Below, one piece after another: positions 24,821-33,396 of a stretch of 64,000 nt of DNA; position 1 is the stretch's first letter, and each line of letters opens with the position of its first letter. The stretch comes from Streptomyces filipinensis. GTDB taxonomy: Bacteria; Actinomycetota; Actinomycetes; Streptomycetales; Streptomycetaceae. Under the pieces are notes generated by a model that made no database searches, had not been told where the DNA came from, and saw only the letters and a list, made by a program, of their open reading frames with translations. The stretch is taken from NCBI RefSeq assembly GCF_014649495.1, contig NZ_BMTD01000011.1, forward strand, positions 186,001 through 250,000. Direction: 5' to 3'. Made by a program: the position numbers and the translations under genes.

Positions 24821-27800
24821 ATGACGCGAGCCGAGCAGCCAACGGCCCCCACCCCCGCCCCGGACGACGCCCTGGTCGCGGACTCCCGCGAGCGCGCCGT
24901 CCGTTCCCTGCTGCGCCGACCGCAGCTGAGGCGCCTGTGGAGCGCTCAGCTGGTGAGCGGTGTCGGCGACAGCCTGGCACTCTTCGTCCTGGTCGTCCTC
25001 GCCCTGCAGGCGGCGATCGTCGAGGGCGCGTTCGGCGGTGGATACCGGGGTGTGGCGTTCGCAGTGGCGACGGTCTTCGCGGCCCGTGTCCTCGCCGCGC
25101 TGCTGTTCGGCGCGGTCCTCCTCGGCCCGCTGACCACGCTCACCGCCCAGGAGGGCCCGCTCGACCGCCGCTGGACCATGGTCGGCGCCGACGGCGTGCG
25201 CGCCGCCCTGCTGATCGTCGCGCCCCTGTGGATCGACTGGACACCGGACGACGCACTGGCCGTCGTGCTGGTCACCGCCTTCGTCACCGGCGTCGCCGAG
25301 CGGCTGTGGACGGTGTGCCGGGAGAGCGCGGCCCCGGCCCTGCTGCCCGCCCCGCCCCCGGAGGGCGCCACCGTGCGGCCGCTGCCGGACCACATGGACG
25401 CCCTGCGCCGCCTCTCGCTGCGCACCAGCTTCCTGGCCGTGCCGCTGGCCGCCGCCGCGCTGGTCGTCGCCGCCCTGTTCAACAACCTGCTGGGCACCGG
25501 CGTGGCCTGGTTCGACCAGCACCACGCGGCCCTCGGGGCGTATGTGGCGGCCGGTCTGTTCGCCGCCTCGCTGTCCGTGCTGACCTTCCTGGAGCTGCCC
25601 GACACGCGCACCCCGCGCGCGCGGTCCCCGCTGGAGGGCCTGCGCCGCCCGCGCACCGGCACCGGCGTCGACAAGGGCCGCACGGGCGCGATCCCGCTGC
25701 TCGTCCCCGCCTGCGCCGCGGTCGCAGGAGCCATCGCGGCGGCCGTGTCGGTGTGCGTGCTGCACGCCACCGACCTGGGCGGCGGCCCGGTCCTGTACGG
25801 CCTGCTGGTGCTGGGCCTGACCGGCGGCGTCGCCGTCGGCATCCGCACGGCGCCCGCGCTGCTGCCCTCACTCTCGCGCCGCCGGCTGCTCGCCCTCGCG
25901 ATCGCCTTCACCGGTATCGCCCTGCTGGCCGCCGGGCTGGTCCCGGACGTCACCACGGTGCTGCTGATCGTCACCCTCGCCGGCGTCACCGCGGGCGTGG
26001 CCGCCAACACCGGGCACGCCCTGCTCGACCAGGAGACAGAGGACTACCGCCGGGCGCGCGTCACCGAGCACCTGCACGCGGTCGTCCGGGTCTTCATAGC
26101 GCTCGGCGCGCTGATCGCGCCCGTGGTCGCCGGGCTCATCGGCCGGCACCGGATGGAGGACGGCAGGTTCGTCTTCGCGCACGGCGGCGCCTCCTTCACG
26201 CTGATGCTGGTCGGCGCCCTGCTGCTGCCGGTCGCGGCGCTGGTGCTCGCCAAGGTCGACGACCGCTCCGGCATCCCGCTGCGCCAGGACCTCAAGGACG
26301 CGCTGCTCGGCGGCGACGACCCGGTCGAGACGTCGGCGGCGAACGGCTTCTTCATCGCCCTGGAGGGCGGCGACGGCGCCGGCAAGTCCACCCAGGCCGA
26401 GGCGCTCGCCGAGTGGATCCGCGCCAAGGGTCACGAGGTCGTGCTCACCCGCGAGCCCGGCGCCACGCCCGTGGGCAAGCGGCTGCGCTCGATCCTGCTG
26501 GACGTGTCCTCGGCGGGCCTGTCGCACCGCGCCGAGGCGCTGTTGTACGCCGCCGACCGCGCCGAACACGTCGACACGGTCGTACGCCCCGCCCTGGAGC
26601 GCGGCGCGGTCGTCATCAGCGACCGCTACATCGACTCCTCCGTCGCCTACCAGGGTGCCGGCCGCGACCTGTCCCCGACCGAGATCGCCCGCATCAACCG
26701 CTGGGCGACCAACGGCCTCGTCCCGCACCTGACCGTCCTGCTGGACGTCTCGCCCGAGGCCGCCCGCGAGCGGTTCACCGAGGCGCCGGACCGGCTGGAG
26801 TCGGAGCCGGCGGAGTTCCACGCGCGCGTACGGGCCGGTTTCCTCACGCTGGCCGCCTCCGACCCCGGCCGCTACCTGGTCGTGGACGCCGCCCAGGAGC
26901 CCGAGGCCGTGACCACCGTGATCCGGCACCGGCTCGACACCGTGCTGCCGCTGTCCGAGGCCGAGATCAAGGCCCAGGAGGAGGCGCGGAAGAAGGCCGA
27001 GGAGGAGGCCCGTCGCAAGGCCGAGGAAGAGGCCGCGCGCAAGGCCGAGGAGGAGCGCCTGGAGCGCGAGCGCCAGGAGGAGCTGGCCCGGCTGCGCGCC
27101 GAGGAGGAGGAGCGCAAGCGCCGCGAGCTGGAGGAGGCGCAGCGCCGCGAGGCCGAACGGCAGGCGGAGGAGGCCCGGCAGCGGGCCGAGGAAGCGGCCC
27201 GGCGTGCGGAGGAGGAGCGGCAGCGGCTGCTCGCCGAGGAGAAGGCCCGCGCCGAGCAGGAGGCCCGTCGCAGGGCCGAGGAGGAGCGGCGCCGCCGGCA
27301 GGCCGAGGAGGAGGCCCGGCTGCGCGCCGAGGAGGACGCCCGGCGGCTGGAGAAGCAGCGCAAGGCCGAGGAGGCACTGCTGCGCGCCGAGGAGGCGCGT
27401 CGGCAGGCGGCCGAGGCCGCGGCGGCGGCCGACACGGCGGCCCGCAGGTCCAGCACTCCCCTGCCCGCCGCGCCGGGCGTGGCCTCCGACGCGGTGACGG
27501 TCCCCACGCCGGTGGTGTCGCCGGGCAGGCGCGGCGCCGAGGAGACGGTCCCCACGCCGGTGGTCTCTCCGGGACCGGGTGAGCCGGGCACACGCGGGGC
27601 GGGCACGGAGGAGACGACGGTCCTGCGTCCCGTGCGTGACGAACGGGACGAGAGCGGCCGGTCGGACGAGCGACGGGAGACGGCCGGGGCGGCCGGGCCC
27701 GGCTCCGAGGCCGAGGTCACGACCGAGCTGCCGCAACCGCCCGCGGTTCCGGGTGCGGCGGACGAGACGGCTGTGCTGCCGCCGGTCTCGGGTGCGGCGG

Positions 27801-28186
27801 ACGAGACGGCTGTGCTGCCGCCGGTTCCGGGTGCGGCGGACGAGACGGCCGTACTGCCGCCGGTTCCGGGTGCGGCGGACGAGACGGCCGTACTGCCGCC
27901 CGTGCGGGATGACGCGCCGGCGGACCGGGTGCCGCCCGGCTTCTTCCGGGACGAGCGGACCGCCGCGGGCCCCGACGGCGCCGAGGGCCGGACGCGTGAG
28001 ATGCCCCAGATCGACGCCGACGGCACCCCGCGCCGCCGGCCGCGACCGGACTGGGCCGAGGAGACCCCGCTGGACGACCTGCCGTCGCTGGCGGACGAGC
28101 TGCTGGGCTCGTACGACGAGCTGGGGCACAGCGGTCCCGGTGAGGATCAGGACCGCAGGGGCCGCGGCCGGGGCGGCCGCGGCTGA
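24821..28186 (+). CDS. tmk: MFS-like membrane domain fused to thymidylate kinase
   Basis: A 1121-residue fusion. Residues about 30-500 are a polytopic MFS-like region. Residues 508-715 are a complete thymidylate kinase: Walker A GGDGAGKST at 516-524, the REPGATPVGKRLR loop and DRYIDSSVAYQGAGR. Residues about 718-870 are a long Glu/Arg/Ala coiled coil. The rest is a Pro/Glu-rich disordered tail with four 13-residue repeats at 976-1027. The kinase makes dTDP from dTMP; the role of the membrane half is unknown. The fusion is typical of streptomycetes. A strong intrinsic terminator follows. Confidence 0.9.
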   Translation: MTRAEQPTAPTPAPDDALVADSRERAVRSLLRRPQLRRLWSAQLVSGVGDSLALFVLVVLALQAAIVEGAFGGGYRGVAFAVATVFAARVLAALLFGAVLLGPLTTLTAQEGPLDRRWTMVGADGVRAALLIVAPLWIDWTPDDALAVVLVTAFVTGVAERLWTVCRESAAPALLPAPPPEGATVRPLPDHMDALRRLSLRTSFLAVPLAAAALVVAALFNNLLGTGVAWFDQHHAALGAYVAAGLFAASLSVLTFLELPDTRTPRARSPLEGLRRPRTGTGVDKGRTGAIPLLVPACAAVAGAIAAAVSVCVLHATDLGGGPVLYGLLVLGLTGGVAVGIRTAPALLPSLSRRRLLALAIAFTGIALLAAGLVPDVTTVLLIVTLAGVTAGVAANTGHALLDQETEDYRRARVTEHLHAVVRVFIALGALIAPVVAGLIGRHRMEDGRFVFAHGGASFTLMLVGALLLPVAALVLAKVDDRSGIPLRQDLKDALLGGDDPVETSAANGFFIALEGGDGAGKSTQAEALAEWIRAKGHEVVLTREPGATPVGKRLRSILLDVSSAGLSHRAEALLYAADRAEHVDTVVRPALERGAVVISDRYIDSSVAYQGAGRDLSPTEIARINRWATNGLVPHLTVLLDVSPEAARERFTEAPDRLESEPAEFHARVRAGFLTLAASDPGRYLVVDAAQEPEAVTTVIRHRLDTVLPLSEAEIKAQEEARKKAEEEARRKAEEEAARKAEEERLERERQEELARLRAEEEERKRRELEEAQRREAERQAEEARQRAEEAARRAEEERQRLLAEEKARAEQEARRRAEEERRRRQAEEEARLRAEEDARRLEKQRKAEEALLRAEEARRQAAEAAAAADTAARRSSTPLPAAPGVASDAVTVPTPVVSPGRRGAEETVPTPVVSPGPGEPGTRGAGTEETTVLRPVRDERDESGRSDERRETAGAAGPGSEAEVTTELPQPPAVPGAADETAVLPPVSGAADETAVLPPVPGAADETAVLPPVPGAADETAVLPPVRDDAPADRVPPGFFRDERTAAGPDGAEGRTREMPQIDADGTPRRRPRPDWAEETPLDDLPSLADELLGSYDELGHSGPGEDQDRRGRGRGGRG
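27746..27901 (+). repeat. Four in-frame 39-bp repeats in the tmk tail
   Basis: Units start at 27746, 27785, 27824 and 27863, encoding V(P/S)GAADETAVLPP four times. The DNA is nearly identical between units, with only a few silent changes and one Pro/Ser change. This suggests recent slippage and probable length variation between strains. Confidence 0.9.
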
Positions 28187-28227
28187 CGGCCGGCCCGCGC
28201 GGACACGGCTCAGCGCACGGGCCCAGG

Positions 28228-28268
28228 GCGGCACCGACCGGAACAGCGGTCGGTGCCGCTCTTTCTCT
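28228..28268 (+). terminator. Strong intrinsic terminator after tmk
   Basis: Stem 28228-28240 with 28247-28259 (13 bp perfect), 6-nt loop GAACAG, followed by a T/C-rich run TCTTTCTCT. It starts 42 bp after the tmk stop. Confidence 0.92.
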
Positions 28269-28392
28269 GCGCCGCGGTCACGGTCACCGAACGCGTCGCA
28301 GGCGTCACCGACGGCCCACGCGCAGCGTTGTCAGTGCCCACCCGCACAATGGATTGCGGAAGGCGCAGTGTGACGGAAGGGCGGCGTGACCC

Positions 28393-29598
28393 ATGACCGT
28401 GTGGGACGACCTCGTCGGGCAGGAGAAGGTGAGCGCGGTGCTCGACGCGGCCGCGCGGGACGCCGACGCCCTCGTCACCGCGGCCGCGGCAGACAAGCCG
28501 CTGCCCGAGGCGTCGAAGATGACGCACGCCTGGCTGTTCACGGGCCCGCCCGGGGCCGGCCGGAACCAGGCGGCGAGGGCCTTCGCCGCGGCCCTGCAGT
28601 GTGTGAGCCCCGACCGCGCCCTGGGCGGTTCCCCCGGCTGCGGCTTCTGCGACGGCTGCCACACTGCGCTGCTCGGCACGCACGCGGACGTCACCTCGGT
28701 GGCCGCCGTGGGCTCCGAGATCCTCGTGAAGGACATGCGGGACACGGTCCGCAAGTCGTTCACCGCCCCGGCGAACGGCCGCTGGCAGATCATCCTGGTC
28801 GAGGACGCCGAGCGGCTGAACGAGAAATCGGCCAACGCCGTCCTCAAGGCGGTCGAGGAGCCCGCCCCGCGCACGGTCTGGCTGCTGTGCGCTCCCTCCG
28901 TCGAGGACGTCCTGCCGACGATCCGCTCGCGCTGCCGCCACCTGACCCTGCGCACGCCGTCCGTGGACGCGGTCGCCGACATGCTCGTACGCCGTGACGG
29001 CATCGAGCCCGGCGTCGCGGCGGCCGCTGCCCGCGCCACCCAGGGACACGTCGACCGGGCCCGGCGCCTCGCCACCGACCCGGCGGCCCGCGAGCGCCGT
29101 GCGGCCGTGCTCAAGCTGCCGTTGCGCCTCGACGAGGTCGGCGCGTGCCTCAGAGCCGCCCAGGAACTGGTCGACGCCGCCGCCGAGGACGCCAAGCAGC
29201 TCGCCGAGGAGATGGACGGCAAGGAGGCCGAGGAGCTGAAGGCGGCGCTGGGCGCCGTCCAGGGCGGCCGGCTGCCGCGTGGCACGGCGGGCGTCATGAA
29301 GGACCTTGAGGACATGCAGAAGCGCCGCAGAACCCGTACGCAGCGCGACAGCCTCGACGTCGCCCTCGGTGACCTCACCGCCTTCTACCGGGACGTCCTC
29401 GCCCTCCAGCTCGGCTCCCGCGTGGCGATCGCCAACGCCGACACCGAGGACGCCCTGGAGCGGCTGGCACGCGGCAGCACCCCCGAGTCCACGCTCCGCC
29501 GCATCGAGTCGATCGCCGCGTGCCGCGAGGCCCTGGACCGCAACGTGGCGCCGCTGCTCGCGGTGGAGGCGATGACGATGGCACTGCGGGCGGGCTGA
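28393..29598 (+). CDS. holB: DNA polymerase III clamp-loader subunit delta prime
   Basis: A 401-residue AAA+ protein. Its P-loop is degenerate, GPPGAGRNQ at residues 51-59, lacking the Lys-Thr/Ser of active ATPases, as expected for the non-hydrolysing delta prime subunit. Cys70, 83, 86 and 89 form the zinc module. The sensor segment SRCRHLTLRTPS is present. It would open the sliding clamp together with DnaX and HolA. The C-terminal collar domain includes a lysine-rich helix. Start ATG 28393. Its position just after tmk matches the usual tmk-holB order, though a strong terminator separates them here. Confidence 0.92.
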   Translation: MTVWDDLVGQEKVSAVLDAAARDADALVTAAAADKPLPEASKMTHAWLFTGPPGAGRNQAARAFAAALQCVSPDRALGGSPGCGFCDGCHTALLGTHADVTSVAAVGSEILVKDMRDTVRKSFTAPANGRWQIILVEDAERLNEKSANAVLKAVEEPAPRTVWLLCAPSVEDVLPTIRSRCRHLTLRTPSVDAVADMLVRRDGIEPGVAAAAARATQGHVDRARRLATDPAARERRAAVLKLPLRLDEVGACLRAAQELVDAAAEDAKQLAEEMDGKEAEELKAALGAVQGGRLPRGTAGVMKDLEDMQKRRRTRTQRDSLDVALGDLTAFYRDVLALQLGSRVAIANADTEDALERLARGSTPESTLRRIESIAACREALDRNVAPLLAVEAMTMALRAG

Positions 29599-29945
29599 CC
29601 ACCGCAGGTCGCGGTGGCCCGCCTCACGGACTCGCTCTTCAGCGGGCCGACGCCCCCGGGGGACGAGGCCCCCTGGCACCGCTGCACCCGGAGACACGCA
29701 TGTCCCCCTGGTCCCTGGAGTTCTCCCTGAGCTCGTCCCCGAAGTTCTCCCGGAACTCCTCCCTGAGCTCGTCCCCGCGGTCCTCCCGGAACTCCTCGCC
29801 GAGCTCGTCCCCCGGTTCCTCCCCCCATTCCTCCTCGGGTCCCCGCGTGCCCCCGGTTCGCCCGTCCCAGGTGTGTATGTCCCCCGTACGAGCCATAATC
29901 CCCGCCCACCGCACTCGAACCGTCGCACAGCGTTACGCTCGGCTG
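29599..29945 (+). other. 347-bp spacer between holB and the peptidase gene
   Basis: No gene supported. The middle is the 36-bp tandem repeat listed separately. Just before the peptidase ATG is TTACGCT (29933-29939), whose TACGCT fits a TAnnnT -10 box seven bases from the start codon, so a leaderless transcript is conceivable. Confidence 0.45.
29723..29825 (+). repeat. 36-bp tandem repeat, about three copies
   Basis: Copies at 29723-29758 and 29759-29794 differ by only a few bases (CTCCCTGAGCTCGTCCCCG core). A third, diverged copy begins at 29795. Each copy holds a small dyad GTTC-TCCCG-GAAC or its variant. The minus strand is open across the repeat but shows no ribosome-binding site. Confidence 0.75.
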
Positions 29946-31550
29946 ATGCACCTCAGGCCATCCCCCCGCCGGCCCCGGGGCCCCCGCACCCGGACGACGG
30001 CCCGCCTCACGGCCACCGTTCTCGCGGCCGTCGCCCTGCTCGTGTCCGCCTGCTCCTCCGGGAGCTCGACCACATCGGCCGGTGGTACGACGGACGCGGC
30101 GCTGGCCGCGCTGCCGCGTGCGACACCGTCGGCGCTGTCGTCGTACTACAGCCAGACGCTGCACTGGCGAAGCTGCGGTGTCGCCGGTTTCCAGTGCGCG
30201 ACGATGAAGGCCCCACTGGACTACGCCAAGCCCGGTGCCGGAGACGTCCGGCTCGCCGTCGCCCGCAAGAAGGCCACCGGCAAGGGCAAGCCGCTCGGTT
30301 CGCTGCTGGTCAACCCGGGCGGTCCGGGCGGCTCCGCGGTGGGCTACCTGCAGAGTTACGCGGGCGTCGGCTACCCGGCCGACGTCCGCGCGCGCTACGA
30401 CATGGTCGCGGTGGACCCGCGTGGCGTCGCCCGCAGCGAGCCCGTCGAGTGCCTCGACGGCCGCCAGATGGACGCGTACACGCAGACGGATCTGACGCCC
30501 GACGACCAGAAGGAGCGGAACGCGCTGGTCACGGCGGACAAGAAGTTCGCGGAGAGCTGCGGGGCCCGCTCGGCGCGGCTGCTGCGGCACGTCTCCACCG
30601 TCGAGGCGGCGCGGGACATGGACATCCTGCGGGCGGTACTGGGTGATCCGAAACTGAACTATGTGGGTGCGTCGTACGGCACGTTCCTCGGGGCGACGTA
30701 CGCCGGGCTGTTCCCCGACCGGGTCGGCCGGGTGGTCCTGGACGGTGCGATGGACCCCTCCCTGGACGCCCGGAGGCTGAACCTGGACCAGACGGCCGGC
30801 TTCGAGACGGCGTTCCAGGCGTTCGCGAAGGACTGCGTACGGCACACCGACTGCCCGCTCGGCGGCAAGGGTACGACGCCCGCGCAGGTCGGCGACCACC
30901 TCAGGGCGTTCTTCCGCAAGCTCGACGCGCACCCCATCCCGGCGCGTGACGCGGACGGCCGCAAGCTCGGCGAGGCACTGGCCACGACCGGGGTGATCGC
31001 GGCGATGTACGACCAGGGCACATGGGGGCAGCTGCGCGAGGTGCTGGCCTCCGCGATGCGGGAGAACGACGGGTCGGGCCTGCTCGCGCTCTCCGACAGT
31101 TACTTCGAACGCGACGCGGACGGCCGCTACAGCAACCTGATGATGGCCAACGCCGCGGTGAACTGCCTGGACCTGCCGCCCGCCTTCACCGGCCCCGACG
31201 AGGTGGAGAAGGCGCTGCCCACCTTCGAGAAGGCGTCCCCGGTCTTCGGTGCCGGCCTGGCCTGGGCGTCGCTGAACTGCGCCTACTGGCCGGTGAGGGC
31301 CATGGGCGGGCCGCACCGCATCAAGGCCCAGGGCGCGGCGCCGATCGTGGTCGTCGGCACCACGCGCGACCCGGCGACCCCCTACCGCTGGGCGCAGTCC
31401 CTGTCCCGCCAGCTCTCCTCGGCCCGCCTCCTGACCTACGTCGGCGACGGCCACACCGCCTACGGCCGCGGCAGCACCTGCATCGACACGGCGATCAACA
31501 CCTACCTGCTCCACGGCACCCCGCCGACCGCGGGAAAGCGCTGCTCATAG
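29946..31550 (+). CDS. Secreted alpha/beta-hydrolase peptidase lipoprotein (Tap/SlpD type)
   Basis: A 534-residue exported protein. An Arg-rich N-terminus and hydrophobic stretch end in the lipobox LVSAC. The alpha/beta-hydrolase core has an oxyanion motif NPGGPGGS, nucleophile Ser243 in VGASYGT, and the C-terminal TRDPATPY (acid) and GDGHTAYG (His). The family includes Streptomyces tripeptidyl aminopeptidases, which remove tripeptides from secreted proteins. The ATG at 29946 is used; the frame is open further upstream through the repeat region, which I do not believe is translated. A 16-bp hairpin follows the stop. Confidence 0.88.
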   Translation: MHLRPSPRRPRGPRTRTTARLTATVLAAVALLVSACSSGSSTTSAGGTTDAALAALPRATPSALSSYYSQTLHWRSCGVAGFQCATMKAPLDYAKPGAGDVRLAVARKKATGKGKPLGSLLVNPGGPGGSAVGYLQSYAGVGYPADVRARYDMVAVDPRGVARSEPVECLDGRQMDAYTQTDLTPDDQKERNALVTADKKFAESCGARSARLLRHVSTVEAARDMDILRAVLGDPKLNYVGASYGTFLGATYAGLFPDRVGRVVLDGAMDPSLDARRLNLDQTAGFETAFQAFAKDCVRHTDCPLGGKGTTPAQVGDHLRAFFRKLDAHPIPARDADGRKLGEALATTGVIAAMYDQGTWGQLREVLASAMRENDGSGLLALSDSYFERDADGRYSNLMMANAAVNCLDLPPAFTGPDEVEKALPTFEKASPVFGAGLAWASLNCAYWPVRAMGGPHRIKAQGAAPIVVVGTTRDPATPYRWAQSLSRQLSSARLLTYVGDGHTAYGRGSTCIDTAINTYLLHGTPPTAGKRCS

Positions 31551-31554
31551 CGCT

Positions 31555-31593
31555 CGTACCAGCCCCGGAGCCCCCTGCTCCGGGGCTGGTACG
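31555..31593 (+). terminator. Perfect 16-bp hairpin terminator
   Basis: Arms 31555-31570 and 31578-31593 are exact complements with a 7-nt C-rich loop, five bases after the peptidase stop codon. No T-tract. Confidence 0.85.
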
Positions 31594-31613
31594 AAGCACC
31601 CTCGGAAACTGTG

Positions 31614-31619
31614 TAGACT
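31614..31619 (+). promoter_or_regulatory. Candidate -10 box (TAGACT) for tRNA-Thr
   Basis: TAGACT stands 40 bp upstream of the tRNA 5' end, in the space after the peptidase terminator. No good -35 hexamer is visible at 17-18 bp. Confidence 0.35.
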
Positions 31620-31658
31620 TACCGACGTCGCTGATCGCACCATGGGTGCGAGTGACAT

Positions 31659-31735
31659 GCCGCTTTAGCTCAGATGGCCAGAGCAACGCACTCGTAATGC
31701 GTAGGTCTCGGGTTCGAATCCCGAAAGCGGCTCCA
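31659..31735 (+). tRNA. tRNA-Thr (anticodon CGT)
   Basis: The cloverleaf reads clearly: acceptor arm 31659-31665 with 31725-31731, and anticodon stem ACGCA/TGCGT around loop CTCGTAA. The anticodon CGT is at 31693-31695, and the T-arm contains GGTTCGAATCC. The discriminator is T and CCA is encoded (31733-31735). It reads the ACG codon. A terminator with T-tract follows at once. Confidence 0.97.
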
Positions 31736-31739
31736 CTGG

Positions 31740-31774
31740 AACCCCAGCTCAGATTTCTCTGAGCTGGGGTTTTT
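31740..31774 (+). terminator. Intrinsic terminator of tRNA-Thr
   Basis: Stem 31740-31752 with 31759-31771 (13 bp perfect), 6-nt loop, five T residues at 31770-31774. Confidence 0.95.
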
Positions 31775-31830
31775 AGTTCAGTGGATGCGACGGCGGCACA
31801 GGGAGCTCGGAGCTCCGGCCCTTCGCACTC

Positions 31831-32292
31831 TCAGCGGTCTTTGGTCATCGAGACCGTGAAGCTGACCTTCTTGCCGGACGTGTAGTCAATGTGATCAAAC
31901 GCGGACAGGTTGCTCGCACTCTTCAGAGTCAGCTGCAGCACCTCGTCCGCGTTGCTCCAGTTGTAGGAGAAGAACCGGAAGTTCCTGTCCGGGGTGTCTT
32001 GCAGCTTCTTCGAGCGCGAATCCCAGCTGCAGTCACGAGTCGAGTCGTTCCGGCAGGTGGACCAGGCCCTTGCGTAGAGGCCGCAGTCCTCTCCGGACCA
32101 CACGTCGATACGACTCAGCCTGTCATCGGATGAACGCCACGTTCCTGCAAACTTACTTGCGAGGCACAGGGCGGATGCGTGTTTCGCCGAGGTGAGTGTC
32201 AGCGTGACCGAGAGGGAGAGGGCCAAAGCGCCCACCGCGAACAGAGCGATGATCCGGCGTAGCGGACTGCGGACGGAAGAGACGTGTGTCAT
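31831..32292 (-). CDS. Secreted protein of unknown function
   Basis: A 153-residue protein with a clear export signal: basic MTHVSSVRSPLRR, hydrophobic core, and probable cleavage near SAKHASA. The mature part has four cysteines (one near its start and CGLYARAWSTC...DC), is rich in Ser, Asp and aromatic residues, and looks like a small beta-rich disulfide-bonded domain. I recognise no family. Its third-position GC is visibly lower than its neighbours', and it sits beside tRNA-Thr, both consistent with horizontal gain. An AGGTTCACG ribosome-binding stretch precedes the ATG. Confidence 0.65.
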   Translation of the reverse strand: MTHVSSVRSPLRRIIALFAVGALALSLSVTLTLTSAKHASALCLASKFAGTWRSSDDRLSRIDVWSGEDCGLYARAWSTCRNDSTRDCSWDSRSKKLQDTPDRNFRFFSYNWSNADEVLQLTLKSASNLSAFDHIDYTSGKKVSFTVSMTKDR

Positions 32293-32654
32293 CGTGAACC
32301 TCCGGCGGTGGGGGCAGTGCAGGGCATCCCGTGGTCACATGGCGCGCTCAGCCGCTCTTGCCCGGCGCCTGGATACCGATCCCGGCAATCGCTTCGACCG
32401 GCGGTCCCGTGCACCCAGCCCCGTCGGATTCCCTGATGGTCTCGACGACGGATTCGGCCGGTACTGATGCCGTTCGCCCCCTACCCCTTCCAGACCAGCA
32501 CTCCCGGGTCCTGATCGCAAGTCGGGACGTCCCCGGGGAAAGGCAGGTCAGGTAGCCAACTCCCTTTGGAGGAGGTTCACTTCGCCGGTCGAGAGCCGAA
32601 GTCGAGCCGAGCGGCGCCCCGGTGTTCCGCGCTGCTGCCGCGCCCATGCACCAC
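32293..32654 (-). other. 362-bp gap without a supported gene
   Basis: Short frames exist on both strands but none has a believable start and codon pattern. Composition is closer to the low-GC secreted gene than to the rest. It may be residue of an older insertion next to the tRNA; no direct repeat of the tRNA 3' end was found here by eye. Confidence 0.4.
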
Positions 32655-33035
32655 TCAGGCGGGGTCGACCGTGAGCGCGTCGTTCAGGGTGTCGTGCACC
32701 TGGAGGTTGTGGGTCGGCCTGGTGATGCGCAGGATTGTGCGCACCCGCCCCTGGGGGACCACCAGGCGCACCGTGCCCCCGCGCCGGGCGGCCGTGTGGT
32801 GAACGCCGATGAGGGCGCTCAGGCCGTGCGCGTCGCAGAAGGTGACGGCGCCGAGGTCGATGATCACTCGGGGGCGCCCGCCGTGGTCGGCCAGGAGATC
32901 TCCCAGGCGCGCGCGCAGCCCCGGTACGGTCAGGAGGTCGATCTCGCCGGCCAGGCTGGCGACCGTCCAGCCGCCATGGCGGCCCAGGGACACCCTCAGC
33001 TTCGTATGTTCTTCCCGCCGGTCGTCGCTGTCCAT
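32655..33035 (-). CDS. STAS-domain anti-sigma factor antagonist
   Basis: A 126-residue protein, one STAS domain: WTVASLAGEIDLLTVPGLRARL, then VIIDLGAVTFCDAHGLSALIG. The phosphoacceptor position of BldG/SpoIIAA (DSTGL) reads CDAHGL here, so the usual Ser is missing. The protein may therefore be locked or regulated differently. The ATG at 33035 has GGAGGT six bases upstream; a long upstream frame is not family-like. No kinase partner is adjacent. It is divergent from the glycosyltransferase gene. Confidence 0.8.
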   Translation of the reverse strand: MDSDDRREEHTKLRVSLGRHGGWTVASLAGEIDLLTVPGLRARLGDLLADHGGRPRVIIDLGAVTFCDAHGLSALIGVHHTAARRGGTVRLVVPQGRVRTILRITRPTHNLQVHDTLNDALTVDPA

Positions 33036-33396
33036 GGCGCACCTCCGGTTCGCGCCTGCACGGGCAGCCTGCACCGCCGGGCAGGGCGTCGACAGGGGCG
33101 ACAGGTCCCGGGTGGGGTGCCGTCCGGCTCTCACGACGAGGCCGGTCGGCCCTGCCCGCCCCGTGCGGCCGCGGACGCCCCGGGCTGCGGCTGTCGTCAG
33201 CCGCTCCGGGCGAGGGGCTGGGGTTCGCGGAGCGTGCGGATGAATTGCGGACGAATTGCGGATGAATAGGGAGCAAGAGGGCCACAAAGTGAATCAGGGT
33301 CCGGTGAACCCGCGGACCTGAGGCAACATCTTGGTGAACGGTGGGCACCGCGCGGTCAGGGCGCGGTGCCGCCGTCGGCCGGATGGGGTGAGGGAC
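33036..33396. other. Divergent intergenic region between STAS and glycosyltransferase genes
   Basis: No gene. It carries the three 11-bp direct repeats at 33235-33267 (listed separately) and two copies of GGTGAAC (33303-33309 and 33333-33339), 30 bp apart. These look regulatory, but no clear -10/-35 pair was identified. Confidence 0.5.
33235..33267 (+). promoter_or_regulatory. Three 11-bp direct repeats TGCGGA(T/C)GAAT
   Basis: Copies at 33235-33245, 33246-33256 and 33257-33267 are identical except for one T/C. Seven-base cores separated by four bases, with an 11-bp period, are the layout of binding sites for SARP activators and of PHO boxes. A SARP gene lies 1.5 kb downstream. Confidence 0.55.

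Noticed and set aside
29639..29914. 91-residue minus-strand frame with a 12-residue acidic repeat
   Set aside because: Repeat-derived open frame with no ribosome-binding site and no recognisable fold.
29520..29945. Upstream in-frame extension of the peptidase through the 36-bp repeat
   Set aside because: Ser-rich translation without family similarity; the signal peptide begins at 29946.
31736..32654. Integrated element at tRNA-Thr
   Set aside because: No integrase, no att-like duplication of the tRNA 3' end and no mobility gene seen; only composition hints remain.
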